A stretch of 64,000 nt of DNA from Brumimicrobium aurantiacum (GCF_003402975.1 NZ_QURB01000002.1:360101-424100); one strand, 5' to 3'. Counted from the first letter of the stretch, positions 1-9,729 are shown. Made by a program: numbers and translations. Notes: generated by a model from the letters alone, not told the origin.

Positions 1-2007
1 AGATTTTTTAGCAAGGATAATCTCTTGACCTCCGTTGGTTAATTTTGCCTCTAACAATTCATCACCATCATTAATATTAATGGCATTAATACCATTTGAA
101 CGTGGACGAGAATAGGCTTCCAATTTGGTTTTTTTGATGATACCATTTTTAGTACACATCACAATAAAGTTATTGTTTACATACTCTTCATCTGTCAAGT
201 CCTGTACATTAATATAAGCTTTGATTTTATCATCTTGCTCAATATTAATCAAGTTTTGAATTGCTCTACCTTTTGATGTCTTGCTTCCTTCTGGCACTTC
301 AAACACACGCATCCAGAAACATTTACCTTTTTCAGTAAATACCATTAAGTAATTGTGGTTTGTAGCCACAAAAATGGACTCTAAGAAATCTTTATCTCTT
401 GTTGTAGAACCTTTTGATCCAGTTCCACCTCTATTTTGTACTTTATATTCGCTAAGACTTGTACGTTTAATATAACCTGCATGAGAAATTGTTACAACAA
501 CCTCCTCATCAGGAATTAAATCTTCAATTCTCATTTCTGAAGCTGAATACTCAATTGTTGAACGACGCTCATCACCGTATTTATCACGGATATAAACTAA
601 TTCTTCCTTAATGATATCCATTCTACGTGACTCATTTGCCAAAATATCTTTTAAGTCTTCAATTGTTTTCATCAATTCAGCATACTCAGCACGTAATTTA
701 TCTTGCTCAAGTCCTGTTAATTGTCTCAATCGCATTTCAACAATTGCTCTGGCTTGTAAATCTGAAAGCTCAAAACGTTTGATTAAACTTTCTCTTGCCT
801 CTTCAGGACTACTAGAAGCACGGATAATTTTAATTACCTCGTCAATATTATCAGAGGCAATAATTAAACCTTCTAATAAATGTGCTCTTTCTTCTGCTTT
901 TCTAAGTTCGAACTTAGTTCTTCTTACAATTACTTCGTGACGGAATTCAACAAACTTTTCAATGATTTGCTTCAGATTCAACAACTCTGGTCGACCATCC
1001 ACTAAACATATGTTATTTACTGAAAATGAAGTTTGTAAAGAAGTATACTTAAACAACTTGTTTAATACAACATTTGGAATAGCATCACGTTTCAATTCGT
1101 AAACAACACGCAAACCATTTCGGTCTGACTCGTCACGAATATCAGTAATTCCTTCAATTTTCCCATCGTTTACTAAATCGGCAGTCTTCTTAATCATATC
1201 TGCCTTATTTACTTGATAAGGAATTTCAGAAACTACGATGTGCTCACGACCATGTTTGTTCTCTTCGATATTGGCTTTTGCACGAATCACAATTCGTCCT
1301 TTACCAGTTTCGAAAGCAGATTTTACACCATCATATCCATATATAATACCTCCTGTTGGGAAATCTGGAGCAGAAACATACTTCATCAAACCTTCAACAT
1401 CAATATCTCTATCCTCTATGAAGGCAATTGTTCCATTAATAACTTCAGTAAGGTTATGAGGTGCCATATTGGTTGCCATACCTACTGCAATACCACTCGC
1501 TCCATTAACAAGTAAATTAGGAATCTTTGTAGGTAAAACTGTCGGCTCTGTTAAACTGTCATCAAAGTTCTCAATGAAATCAACAGTGTCTTTATCTAAG
1601 TCACCCAACATTTCTTCCGAAATCTTTCTTAATCGTGCCTCAGTATAACGCATTGCTGCCGGACTATCTCCATCCATCGAACCGAAGTTACCTTGTCCAT
1701 CAACAAGTGGGTAACGCAATGACCAATATTGAGCCATACGTACCATAGTGTCATAAACAGAGCTATCTCCGTGTGGATGATACTTACCCAATACCTCCCC
1801 AACTATTCTCGCTGATTTTTTATGTGCTTTGTTGGAGTATACCCCTAAATCTTGCATTCCATATAATACACGTCTGTGTACTGGTTTGAATCCATCACGT
1901 ACATCTGGAAGAGCACGTGAAACTATAACTGACATCGAGTAGTCGATGTAAGCGGATTTCATTTCATCTTCGATATTTATCTTAATGATTCTTTCTCCTT
2001 CTGCCAT
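1..2007 (-). CDS. gyrA: DNA gyrase subunit A, C-terminal end missing
   Basis: This is the cutting and rejoining subunit of gyrase, which adds negative supercoils with GyrB. The first 669 codons are present, read on the minus strand from ATG at 2007; the frame is still open at base 1, so about 150-180 C-terminal residues lie outside. The winged-helix region has HPHGD (77-81) and the catalytic tyrosine in [10 protein letters not shown] (Y121). The quinolone-determining positions look wild type (S82 and D86, matching E. coli S83 and D87). A GyrA-box-like motif, [10 protein letters not shown], marks the start of the C-terminal DNA-wrapping domain. A TATTTTCG promoter-like element lies 50 bases upstream and a short hairpin lies in the leader. 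The gene diverges from clpC. GyrA rather than ParC is favoured by the GyrA-box-like motif. Confidence 0.96.
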   Translation of the reverse strand, partial: MAEGERIIKINIEDEMKSAYIDYSMSVIVSRALPDVRDGFKPVHRRVLYGMQDLGVYSNKAHKKSARIVGEVLGKYHPHGDSSVYDTMVRMAQYWSLRYPLVDGQGNFGSMDGDSPAAMRYTEARLRKISEEMLGDLDKDTVDFIENFDDSLTEPTVLPTKIPNLLVNGASGIAVGMATNMAPHNLTEVINGTIAFIEDRDIDVEGLMKYVSAPDFPTGGIIYGYDGVKSAFETGKGRIVIRAKANIEENKHGREHIVVSEIPYQVNKADMIKKTADLVNDGKIEGITDIRDESDRNGLRVVYELKRDAIPNVVLNKLFKYTSLQTSFSVNNICLVDGRPELLNLKQIIEKFVEFRHEVIVRRTKFELRKAEERAHLLEGLIIASDNIDEVIKIIRASSSPEEARESLIKRFELSDLQARAIVEMRLRQLTGLEQDKLRAEYAELMKTIEDLKDILANESRRMDIIKEELVYIRDKYGDERRSTIEYSASEMRIEDLIPDEEVVVTISHAGYIKRTSLSEYKVQNRGGTGSKGSTTRDKDFLESIFVATNHNYLMVFTEKGKCFWMRVFEVPEGSKTSKGRAIQNLINIEQDDKIKAYINVQDLTDEEYVNNNFIVMCTKNGIIKKTKLEAYSRPRSNGINAININDGDELLEAKLTNGGQEIILAKKS

Positions 2008-2056
2008 CTTGTCATTTAATTTATTAGTGCACGAAAGTTGCGTGCATTAGAATCCC

Positions 2057-2064
2057 CGAAAATA
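2057..2064 (-). promoter_or_regulatory. Candidate -7 element of gyrA
   Basis: TATTTTCG on the minus strand fits the Bacteroidetes -7 consensus TAnnTTTG at seven of eight positions. It would start transcription about 45 bases before the gyrA ATG. I see no TTG at the usual -33 spacing. Confidence 0.4.
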
Positions 2065-2164
2065 AGGATTTAAATCTAGGTAGCGATAGGGAATTTTATA
2101 AATTATAAACAAAAATCTGTGAATAATTGTGAAGAACTTAAACCATTCTCTTTTTAAATCGTTT

Positions 2165-2172
2165 TATTTTTG
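2165..2172 (+). promoter_or_regulatory. Candidate -7 element of clpC
   Basis: TATTTTTG matches TAnnTTTG exactly. It predicts a start near 2177, which leaves a leader of about 50 bases before ATG 2230. This argues against the in-frame TTG at 2170 as the start codon, because that TTG lies inside the promoter. Confidence 0.55.
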
Positions 2173-2229
2173 GAAGTGTTATTTATTGTATCAATAAACA
2201 ACATAATTTTTATGTATATTCGTAAAACT

Positions 2230-4785
2230 ATGGAAGCAAAATTTTCACCAAGAGTAAAAGATGTAATTAACTTCAGTCGAGAGGAAGCTCTTCGATTGGG
2301 TAATGACTATATAGGTGTTGAACACCTCTTACTTGGACTGATCCGTGAAGGAGAAGGTCTAGGTATTCGCGTATTAAAAGAATTTAATTTAGATTTAGAA
2401 CAGATACGATATCAAATAGAATCGTACCTTAATAAATCATCAAATAATTCAGCGAAAGATTTAACCAATATACCGTTGGTTAAACAGGCTGAAAAAGTAC
2501 TAAAAATCACATATTTAGAAGCCAAGCTTTTCAAAAGTCCTATCATTGGAACAGAACATTTACTATTGTCTATATTAAAGGACGAAAACAATGTTGCATG
2601 TAGAACCCTGAATCGTTACGGCGTAATCTATGGAAACATTAAAGACGAAATTGAAGCTATGTTAGAAGAAAATAATCCGAAAGCAGACTTCCCAGGAACT
2701 GGAGAAGGTGCTGGGGATGCAGGATTCGCAGGTGGTTCTGGACCAACTGGTGGTGCTAGAAAACCAGGTGATGCAAAATCAAAAACTCCTGTCCTCGATA
2801 ATTTTGGAAGAGACTTAACAAAACTTGCAGAAAATGATCAACTAGATCCAATTGTAGGTAGAGAAAAAGAAATTGAAAGGGTCAGTCAAATCTTATCAAG
2901 AAGAAAGAAAAACAATCCTATTCTTATAGGTGAACCAGGTGTTGGTAAAAGTGCAATTGCTGAAGGATTAGCTTTACGCATTGTGCAACGTAAGGTGTCT
3001 CGTGTTCTTTTTGATAAAAGAATTGTATCTCTTGATCTTGCATCTCTTGTTGCTGGAACAAAATACAGAGGACAGTTTGAAGAAAGAATGAAAGCTGTAA
3101 TGGCAGAAATCGAGAAAAACAGAGATGTTATCTTATTTATCGATGAAATTCACACAATTGTTGGTGCAGGAGGTGCAAGTGGATCTTTAGATGCATCAAA
3201 CATGTTTAAACCTGCCCTAGCACGTGGAGAACTTCAAGCAATTGGAGCTACTACACTTGATGAATATCGTCAACACATCGAAAAGGATGGGGCATTAGAA
3301 CGTAGATTCCAAAAAGTTTTGGTAGAACCAACAACAAGTGAAGAAACATACCAGATTTTAGAAAATATTAAAGAGCGTTACGAGGATCACCACAGTGTAA
3401 AATACACTCCAGAGGCATTAAAAGCCTGTGTATCTTTAACAGATCGCTACATTTCTGATCGTCATCTACCAGACAAAGCCATTGACGCTTTAGATGAAGT
3501 TGGTTCTCGCGTACACTTGACAAACATCAATGTTCCGCAACAAATAATAGACATTGAAGGAAAAATTGAAGAGATTAAAGAGAAAAAGAATGATGTAATC
3601 AAATCTCAGCAATATGAAAAAGCTGCTGAATTGCGTGATACTGAAAAAACGCTTCAAGAAGAACTAGAAGAAGAAAAAATCAAATGGGAAGAAGACACCA
3701 AAAACCATAAAGTCACTGTAACTGAAGAAAATGTTGCAGACGTTGTGGCCATGATGACAGGAATTCCTGTTCAAAGAATTGCCGAAAAAGAAAGCGGTAA
3801 ATTGGCGAAAATGTATGACGAAGTAAAAGGTCAAATCATTGGGCAAGACGATGCAGTTTCTAAGGTAGTTAAGGCAATTCAACGTAATCGAGCAGGATTA
3901 AAAGACCCTAACAAACCAATTGGATCATTTTTCTTCCTAGGGCCTACAGGTGTTGGTAAAACATTATTGGCAAAAGTTCTAGCGAAGAAAATGTTTGATT
4001 CTGAAGAAGCATTAATTCGTGTGGATATGTCAGAATACATGGAAAAATTCTCTATTTCACGATTGGTTGGAGCACCTCCAGGTTATGTTGGGTACGAAGA
4101 AGGTGGTCAATTAACTGAAAAAGTGAGAAGAAAACCTTATTCAATTATATTATTAGATGAGATTGAAAAGGCACATCCAGATGTATTTAATATCTTGTTG
4201 CAAGCCCTTGATGATGGTCACATGACAGATGGTTTAGGTCGAAAAATTGACTTTAAAAACACCATTATCATCATGACTTCTAATATTGGTGCAAGACAAT
4301 TGCAAGATTTTGGAACTGGAGTAGGATTTGGAACAGCTGCTAAACTTTCATCAACTGATGAAGATCAAAAGTCTGTAATTCAAAGTGCCTTACGTAAGGC
4401 ATTCTCTCCTGAATTCTTAAACAGAATTGATGATATGATTCTTTTCAAATCACTTGAAAGAGAAGATATTCATAAAATTATCGACCTTGAGTTGGTTCAC
4501 CTTTACAAACGAATCAACAAGCTTGGTTATTCAATTGAACTTGACAAAAAAGCAAAAGACTTTATTGTAGACAAAGGGTATGACGCCAAATTTGGAGCTA
4601 GACCATTGAGTAGAGCAATTCAAAAATACATTGAAGACCCTTTAGCTGAACAAATCATTAACGCAAAAATTAAGGAAGGTGACATCATCAAATTAACACT
4701 AAACGAAACATCTGATGGTTTATCAACTGAAATTGTTGAAGGAGAATCGAAAGTCAATGATTCAAAAGAAGAAGAAGACAAATAA
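2230..4785 (+). CDS. clpC: ATP-dependent Clp protease ATPase subunit ClpC
   Basis: This is a Hsp100 unfoldase of 851 residues that feeds proteins to ClpP. Two Clp N-terminal repeats (about 1-145) are followed by a glycine-rich linker (about 155-180), AAA domain 1 with Walker A GEPGVGKS (234-241), a UVR-like coiled-coil insert (around KSQQYEKAAELRD), AAA domain 2 with Walker A GPTGVGKT, and a C-terminal D2-small domain. The UVR-type middle region and length indicate ClpC rather than ClpB. Start ATG 2230 is chosen over TTG 2170 because MEAKFSPR is the family start and the TTG lies in the promoter. A strong terminator follows. The gene is transcribed alone, divergent from gyrA. Confidence 0.95.
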   Translation: MEAKFSPRVKDVINFSREEALRLGNDYIGVEHLLLGLIREGEGLGIRVLKEFNLDLEQIRYQIESYLNKSSNNSAKDLTNIPLVKQAEKVLKITYLEAKLFKSPIIGTEHLLLSILKDENNVACRTLNRYGVIYGNIKDEIEAMLEENNPKADFPGTGEGAGDAGFAGGSGPTGGARKPGDAKSKTPVLDNFGRDLTKLAENDQLDPIVGREKEIERVSQILSRRKKNNPILIGEPGVGKSAIAEGLALRIVQRKVSRVLFDKRIVSLDLASLVAGTKYRGQFEERMKAVMAEIEKNRDVILFIDEIHTIVGAGGASGSLDASNMFKPALARGELQAIGATTLDEYRQHIEKDGALERRFQKVLVEPTTSEETYQILENIKERYEDHHSVKYTPEALKACVSLTDRYISDRHLPDKAIDALDEVGSRVHLTNINVPQQIIDIEGKIEEIKEKKNDVIKSQQYEKAAELRDTEKTLQEELEEEKIKWEEDTKNHKVTVTEENVADVVAMMTGIPVQRIAEKESGKLAKMYDEVKGQIIGQDDAVSKVVKAIQRNRAGLKDPNKPIGSFFFLGPTGVGKTLLAKVLAKKMFDSEEALIRVDMSEYMEKFSISRLVGAPPGYVGYEEGGQLTEKVRRKPYSIILLDEIEKAHPDVFNILLQALDDGHMTDGLGRKIDFKNTIIIMTSNIGARQLQDFGTGVGFGTAAKLSSTDEDQKSVIQSALRKAFSPEFLNRIDDMILFKSLEREDIHKIIDLELVHLYKRINKLGYSIELDKKAKDFIVDKGYDAKFGARPLSRAIQKYIEDPLAEQIINAKIKEGDIIKLTLNETSDGLSTEIVEGESKVNDSKEEEDK

Positions 4786-4804
4786 TAATATAAATTAATC
4801 TATT

Positions 4805-4831
4805 AAAGGGAGTGTAATTACTCCCTTTTTT
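4805..4831 (+). terminator. Rho-independent terminator after clpC
   Basis: A 9-bp perfect stem (AAAGGGAGT paired with ACTCCCTTT) with a 6-base loop is followed by a T run. It sits 20 bases after the clpC stop and just before the next gene. Confidence 0.9.
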
Positions 4832-4843
4832 ACTTTTACACAC

Positions 4844-5713
4844 ATGAAAAAAATTTATCTCTTTTTATTCATTTGCTTTGTATCAAAAATCAGTTTTGGT
4901 CAAGTAAATCCAACGCTTGTTGATATTCCTGCACATATTTTTGTCAACGATGGAGCAACAGATTTTGAAAACATTTTAAAAAAGGATGAGTCTATTAAGG
5001 AAAAAGTGAAAATCTTACATTCCTACAATGAACTTTCACATGACTACTCTGTCCAAACCAATAATTTTGATGAATATTGGGATAAATTCGAATCACAATG
5101 GTCATGGATAAAGCTCAAGGAGAACAAGGCTCCTCTCCTACTTTTTCAAGGACTAAAAAAAATAGATGACGAAAGAGAATATGTTGAAATATTTGATGTT
5201 GAAAAACAAAGGAATAAAAGAACTTTATTTTCTAAAATAGGTAAGCTACTGGCATACAAAACTCACCCTAGAACAAATGAATTAATTATTTATGTGCACC
5301 GATATCCTTGTTGTGAAAGTGCGAGTCACAATGTTTATAGAGTACGTCAATTAGAAGATGAATTAAAAGTTAATGATCGTTTCTTTGTAGGTAGAGATGC
5401 CGGTGATATGAAAGGTCAATTTTTTCCAGATCACGCAGACTTTTCGGCTGAATATAAGAAATTAGATCAAAAAACAGAACTCAGATGGTCGCCTGAAATT
5501 ATAGAAAAAGGAGCTTTTCTCCCACGTACAGAAAGCAATTTAATGATTCATTACAACAAAGGTGCGATTTACAAAGTTTTGTACGAAGAAGGGAATTGGC
5601 AATTTGTGGTCTTTTTTAGTGGTATAGCTGAAGAACAAAGTAGCGTACTCAATTACACCAACTTTAAGCATAAAGCAGTTTATGGATGGATAAAAGTCTA
5701 CAATTCAAATTAA
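4844..5713 (+). CDS. Secreted protein of unknown function, 289 aa
   Basis: I do not recognise a family. The N-terminus is a clear Sec signal peptide (MKKIYLFLFICFVSKISFGQ, probable cut after G19 or Q20), so the product is exported to the periplasm or outer membrane. The rest is soluble, mixed alpha/beta in composition and rich in charged and aromatic residues. There are only two cysteines, adjacent in YPCCES. No lipobox and no internal membrane segments are visible. The gene starts 13 bases after the clpC terminator, so it probably has its own promoter, although the only nearby -7-like match (TACTTTTA, 4831-4838) is too close to the ATG to be convincing. It converges with the small membrane peptide gene at 5720. 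Confidence 0.8.
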   Translation: MKKIYLFLFICFVSKISFGQVNPTLVDIPAHIFVNDGATDFENILKKDESIKEKVKILHSYNELSHDYSVQTNNFDEYWDKFESQWSWIKLKENKAPLLLFQGLKKIDDEREYVEIFDVEKQRNKRTLFSKIGKLLAYKTHPRTNELIIYVHRYPCCESASHNVYRVRQLEDELKVNDRFFVGRDAGDMKGQFFPDHADFSAEYKKLDQKTELRWSPEIIEKGAFLPRTESNLMIHYNKGAIYKVLYEEGNWQFVVFFSGIAEEQSSVLNYTNFKHKAVYGWIKVYNSN

Positions 5714-5719
5714 ATTTTT

Positions 5720-5914
5720 CTAATACTTTACGATTAACTTTCTTCCTTTAGTTAGATACAAAATAGGCCCAATAAAGGCGATCATTGAAATCAGAATCCA
5801 AACTATTTTTGAATCTTTAAAAACGTTGTTTAAAATTTGAATAATTGCTACAAAACTAGTGATTAAAGATGCTAGACAAATTAAAAATAATGACAGTATA
5901 ATTACGACTTCCAA
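5720..5914 (-). CDS. Small PLDc_N-like membrane protein, 64 aa
   Basis: Two hydrophobic segments (about 2-27 and 37-54) enclose a short charged turn. The second half, KIVWILISMIAFIGPILYL followed by GRK, matches the pattern of the PLDc_N domain, the membrane part found at the N-terminus of cardiolipin synthases and often as a stand-alone peptide. No phospholipase catalytic HKD motif is present, so it is not an enzyme. The frame has a stop two codons upstream and no ATG at the right place, so the start appears to be TTG at 5914. It lies 6 bases from the convergent end of the 4844-5713 gene. The role is unknown; an inner-membrane partner protein is possible. Confidence 0.65.
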   Translation of the reverse strand: MEVVIILSLFLICLASLITSFVAIIQILNNVFKDSKIVWILISMIAFIGPILYLTKGRKLIVKY

Positions 5915-6116
5915 ACTTTAATTTTTTGAATATAAATTTCAACATAAATACAATACCCTCAAACTTATACAATAAGGAGTCTAAAGCATGTAAAATTTGA
6001 ATCTTACTGTTCAATTCCCAATTTAGGACGACAGCAATATTTCATCTATAAATATTTAACTAATACAATTCCTCTTAATTATATCAATAATCAAACGAAT
6101 TTTACTCAAAGTCCTG

Positions 6117-6124
6117 TATATTTG
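6117..6124 (+). promoter_or_regulatory. -7 element of the CCA-adding enzyme gene
   Basis: TATATTTG is an exact TAnnTTTG match. It predicts a start near 6129, only a few bases before ATG 6133, so the mRNA would have almost no leader. Confidence 0.55.
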
Positions 6125-6132
6125 CACCCGAA

Positions 6133-7545
6133 ATGAAAATGAATTACAAAGAAAAATTAAAACATCCCGTCTTTAAAGTCACTCGAGACATTATAACAGA
6201 AGAAAATTTAGAATCTTACGTGATTGGCGGATATGTACGTGATTTACTTTTAGATCGACCTTCTAAAGATATAGACATTGTTGTCGTAGGAAGTGGTTTA
6301 GATTTAGCTGAAAAAGTAGCAAAGAAATTAAGGGTTAAAAAAGTTTCACGTTTCAAATCTTTTGGTACAGCACATTTTGTATATAAAGATTTAGATATAG
6401 AATTTGTAGGTGCACGAAAAGAGTCTTACAATAGAGATTCCCGCAAACCTATTGTTGAAGATGGAACCCTAGAGGAAGACCAACAAAGACGTGATTTTAC
6501 GATAAATGCATTGGCTTTGAGTCTCCATGCTGATAATTTTGGGGAATTAATCGATCCTTTTGATGGATTAGTTGATTTAGAAAAAGGAATTATACGAACA
6601 CCTCTGGATCCAGAAACAACCTACTCTGATGATCCTTTGAGAATGTTGCGCGCTATTCGTTTTGCGACTCAATTAGATTTTAAAATAGAGAACAAAAGTT
6701 TAAACGCCATTAAAGAAAATGCGGAACGACTTTCTATTATTTCAGCAGAAAGAATTGTTGACGAATTAAATAAAATCATTCTGAGCAACTCACCTTCTCG
6801 AGGATTTAAATTACTAAATGCTACTAACCTACTCCAACAGTTTTTTCCTGAAATGGTCAATCTTGGAGGTATAGAAACGATTAATGGTCATTCTCACAAA
6901 GACAATTTCTACCATACTTTAGAAGTTTTAGATAATATTTCAGAACATACAGATAATTTATGGTTGAGATGGGCAGCTATTATGCATGACATCGCTAAAC
7001 CACCTACTAAACGATACAATAAAAAAACAGGTTGGACATTTCATGGACATGAGGATTTAGGTGCTAAAATGGTACCTAAAATATTCCGAAGAATGAAATT
7101 ACCCATGGATGCTAAAATGAAATACGTACAAAAATTAGTGCGTCTTCACTTACGTCCAATCGCTTTAGTAAAAGGTGATGTAACAGATTCAGCAATTAGG
7201 CGTTTACTGAATGAGGCGGGTGATGATATTGATGATTTAATGCTATTGTGCAATGCCGATATTACCTCAAAAAATGATTTTAAAGTAAAAAGGTACCGCA
7301 ATAACTTCAAACGTGTTGAAGAAAAATTAAGAACAGTTGAAGAAAAGGACAATGTAAGAAACTTCCAACCTCCTATTGATGGAAAAATAATAATGGATAC
7401 ATTTGGAATTGAACCTTGCAGTGAAATTGGAACAATCAAAAAAAGTATAAAAGAGGCTATTCTCGAAGGTCAAATCAAAAATGATTATGATGAAGCTTTC
7501 GAAATGATGCTGAAATTAGGAGCAGATTTAGGTTTAAAAAGATAG
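6133..7545 (+). CDS. cca: CCA-adding tRNA nucleotidyltransferase with HD domain
   Basis: The 470-residue protein belongs to the class II nucleotidyltransferase family that builds or repairs the CCA end of tRNA from CTP and ATP. The head domain has IGGYVRD (31-37) and the metal-binding aspartates in KDIDIVVV (D46, D48). RRDFTINA (119-126) is the next family signature. The RNA- and primer-binding neck follows, then an HD phosphohydrolase-type domain with H-D in MHDIAKP (285-286). The close family also includes poly(A) polymerase I, but the HD domain and lack of other RNA-processing context favour a CCA enzyme. ATG codons occur at 6133 and 6139 in the same frame; the first is taken. The gene stands alone with its own promoter. 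Confidence 0.88.
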   Translation: MKMNYKEKLKHPVFKVTRDIITEENLESYVIGGYVRDLLLDRPSKDIDIVVVGSGLDLAEKVAKKLRVKKVSRFKSFGTAHFVYKDLDIEFVGARKESYNRDSRKPIVEDGTLEEDQQRRDFTINALALSLHADNFGELIDPFDGLVDLEKGIIRTPLDPETTYSDDPLRMLRAIRFATQLDFKIENKSLNAIKENAERLSIISAERIVDELNKIILSNSPSRGFKLLNATNLLQQFFPEMVNLGGIETINGHSHKDNFYHTLEVLDNISEHTDNLWLRWAAIMHDIAKPPTKRYNKKTGWTFHGHEDLGAKMVPKIFRRMKLPMDAKMKYVQKLVRLHLRPIALVKGDVTDSAIRRLLNEAGDDIDDLMLLCNADITSKNDFKVKRYRNNFKRVEEKLRTVEEKDNVRNFQPPIDGKIIMDTFGIEPCSEIGTIKKSIKEAILEGQIKNDYDEAFEMMLKLGADLGLKR

Positions 7546-7553
7546 AAAACTAT

Positions 7554-7561
7554 TAACTTCG
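7554..7561 (+). promoter_or_regulatory. Candidate -7 element before the 7588 operon
   Basis: TAACTTCG fits TAnnTTTG at seven of eight positions and would start transcription near 7566, about 20 bases before ATG 7588. No -33 TTG is obvious. It would serve the four-gene run 7588-10182. Confidence 0.35.
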
Positions 7562-7587
7562 TTAACTGTTCAACAGGATAATTAATT

Positions 7588-8145
7588 ATGGCAGGATTTA
7601 AGTTTAGAGTATTACTTGATAGCATTGAAGACAAAGAAGTTTTCAGAGATATCTTAATTAATGATGATTTTAATTTTGAACATTTTTACAATACAATTTT
7701 AGATGCTTTTGGCTTTTCAAATGACCAAATGGCTTCATTTTTTGTGAGTGATCAAGACTGGAACAAAGGGGAAGAAATCTCATTGATGGACATGTCATTC
7801 GGACATTCAGAAGAAGAGTCTCCAGTTGAAATGAAATCACTTTTATTAAAAGATAGAATCTCTAAAGATGACAATCGTCTTATTCTTGTTCATGATTTTC
7901 TTTCTATGTGGATATTCTTAATTGAATTACACGAAATCACAAATGAGGAAGTGGAGCATCCACAGTTGATTCTTGAAGTTGGTGACATTCCACAAGAAAT
8001 AAAAGAAAGTGGTCCAAAAAATCTTGAAAAGATGAAGTTTGAAACAGATAAAGATCCACAATTGGAAGATTTTGATGATTTCAATGACTTCGATGATGAT
8101 TTCGGAGGTGAATCATTTGAGAACATTGACGATTTAGATATTTAA
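7588..8145 (+). CDS. pRiA4b ORF-3-like protein with acidic tail
   Basis: Residues 1-125 resemble the plasmid pRiA4b ORF-3 family, a small fold first noted on mobile elements: an FKFRVLLDSIEDKEVFRDI start, a central HFYNTILDAFGF segment, and LSMWIFLIELHEI. In chromosomal Bacteroidetes copies the biochemical role is not established. The last 40 residues are dominated by Asp and Phe (DFDDFNDFDDDF), a disordered acidic tail that could bind a basic partner or nucleic-acid-binding protein. It is the first gene of a tight run; only 3 bases separate it from the methyltransferase gene. No transposase or other mobile-element gene is nearby, so this copy looks resident. Confidence 0.75.
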   Translation: MAGFKFRVLLDSIEDKEVFRDILINDDFNFEHFYNTILDAFGFSNDQMASFFVSDQDWNKGEEISLMDMSFGHSEEESPVEMKSLLLKDRISKDDNRLILVHDFLSMWIFLIELHEITNEEVEHPQLILEVGDIPQEIKESGPKNLEKMKFETDKDPQLEDFDDFNDFDDDFGGESFENIDDLDI

Positions 8146-8148
8146 GCC

Positions 8149-8856
8149 ATGAGTCAAAAAGATCCAATCGGGAATGCTATATGGGATTATCATACAAACA
8201 ATAACCCGAAAGATATTATTGTAGCTTCTGATATTCTCGAGGACGACACCCTTCCAGTACATCATCTGTTTCGTGAATTTAATGAATTTCCAAAGTTGGA
8301 AATTGAAGCTATGAAACACTGTACAGGAAAGGTACTTGATACTGGAGCCGGTGCAGGTCCGCACACTAAACACCTAATCGAGAAAGGATTTGATGTTACA
8401 ACCCTAGAAATCAGTTCAAAAGCAAGTGAATATTTAAAAATTGCATTTCCAGAAGCAACACATTATTCCGATTCTATTCTAAACTTTAAGAAAGGAACTT
8501 ACGATACAATTCTCTTGTTAATGAATGGTATTGGAATTGCAGGTACTTTGAATGAAGTTCCTCATTTTTTAAATCACATCTCTTCCCTACTCGCTCCTGG
8601 TGGTTCTATCATTTGTGATTCTACAGATGTAAAATACATTTTTGAAGATGATGAAGGTGGTTTATGGGTTGATTTAAACGCCAATTATTATGGAGAGTTT
8701 AAATTCAATATGAAATATAAAGAATCAGAAAGTGATTGGTTTAATTGGGTATATTTGGATATTGAGAAATTCCAAGAAGTAGCCAATAAGGTAGGTTTAG
8801 AAATGACATTACTTGCCAAAGATGAGCAATCATTTTTGGTTCAATTAAGAAAATAA
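8149..8856 (+). CDS. Class I SAM-dependent methyltransferase
   Basis: The 235-residue protein has a Rossmann methyltransferase core. Motif I is VLDTGAGAG (62-70), followed by the acidic end of strand beta2 in VTTLEIS. TILLLMNGIGI is in the position of motif IV, and APGGSIICDSTD fits the later strand. The substrate cannot be told from sequence. It lies 3 bases after the pRiA4b-like gene and 2 bases before the TraB/GumN gene, so all three are almost surely co-transcribed. No signal peptide is seen, so it acts in the cytoplasm. Confidence 0.85.
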   Translation: MSQKDPIGNAIWDYHTNNNPKDIIVASDILEDDTLPVHHLFREFNEFPKLEIEAMKHCTGKVLDTGAGAGPHTKHLIEKGFDVTTLEISSKASEYLKIAFPEATHYSDSILNFKKGTYDTILLLMNGIGIAGTLNEVPHFLNHISSLLAPGGSIICDSTDVKYIFEDDEGGLWVDLNANYYGEFKFNMKYKESESDWFNWVYLDIEKFQEVANKVGLEMTLLAKDEQSFLVQLRK

Positions 8857-8858
8857 AT

Positions 8859-9725
8859 ATGAAAAATTTAATCTTATTCATTAGTACAATATTATTCTGT
8901 TCTCTTTCTGTACAAGGTCAAAGTGAACAAAGTAGTTCCCTATTATGGGAGATTTCAGGGAAAAAAGTAAAATCCCCATCGTATATTTTTGGAACAATGC
9001 ATTTGATTCCAGAAAAAGACTTTTTATTTCCTGAAACATTAAAGAAAAAAGTAGCTTCTTCTGATATATTGGTAATGGAAATTGGTGGATTATCTGAACA
9101 ATTCAAAGCAATGCAATTAATGATGCTTGATTCTGGTTCCATGTTTGATCCTTTCACAGAAGCGCAATTAGACTCTATATTTACTTACGGAGAAGAGAAT
9201 CTTGGATTTACAGAAGAAATGATGCGTATGTCATTCAATAAAATGAAACCTTTTGTTTTAATTCAACTTTTTATGAAAGAATCTTTCGGAGATAATCCTC
9301 AGAGTTATGAATTGACTTTGGAAAAGATTGCCAAAGAACATGATGTTGAAATAATAGGACTTGAAACGATAGAAGAGCAAATGGGATTCATTGACAACTT
9401 AAGTCAAGAAGATCAGGTTGAAATGGTGATGGAAAGCATTCGTAGTAAAGATGGAGGTCTATCAGAAACAAGAGAATTGACAAATATATATTTATCTCAA
9501 AACATTGATTCTCTGTACAATTTCACGACCTCAAAAGATATCTCTCCTGAGTTTGAAGAAAACTTTTTGATTAAGAGAAATCAAAAGTGGATTGAACCAA
9601 TTTCAAAAATCATTAAGAAAAATAAAGCCTTTATCGGAGTAGGTGCTGCTCACCTTGGTGGTCCAGAAGGTGTAATTGAATTACTCAGAAAAGAAGGATA
9701 TACTCTAACTCCAGTTCAACTATAG
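8859..9725 (+). CDS. TraB/GumN family protein, exported
   Basis: The family consists of predicted metal-dependent hydrolases or proteases of the TIKI/TraB/GumN clan, with conserved histidine and glutamate positions. Here the two halves show SYIFGTMHLIP (near residue 45) and IGVGAAHLGGPEGV near the C-terminus, which are the expected GxxH signatures. The N-terminus is a Sec signal peptide (FISTILFCSLSVQGQ), so the protein is exported. A cysteine in the signal (FCSL) is followed by more hydrophobic sequence, so I favour a cleaved secreted form over a lipoprotein. It is the third gene of the 7588 run. Substrates in bacteria are unknown. Confidence 0.85.
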   Translation: MKNLILFISTILFCSLSVQGQSEQSSSLLWEISGKKVKSPSYIFGTMHLIPEKDFLFPETLKKKVASSDILVMEIGGLSEQFKAMQLMMLDSGSMFDPFTEAQLDSIFTYGEENLGFTEEMMRMSFNKMKPFVLIQLFMKESFGDNPQSYELTLEKIAKEHDVEIIGLETIEEQMGFIDNLSQEDQVEMVMESIRSKDGGLSETRELTNIYLSQNIDSLYNFTTSKDISPEFEENFLIKRNQKWIEPISKIIKKNKAFIGVGAAHLGGPEGVIELLRKEGYTLTPVQL

Positions 9726-9729
9726 TCCA

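Noticed and set aside
611-940. Plus-strand frame of 109 codons inside gyrA
   Set aside because: It lies fully antisense to the well-matched gyrA, has a low-complexity Ser/Leu-rich product, and no promoter or family match.
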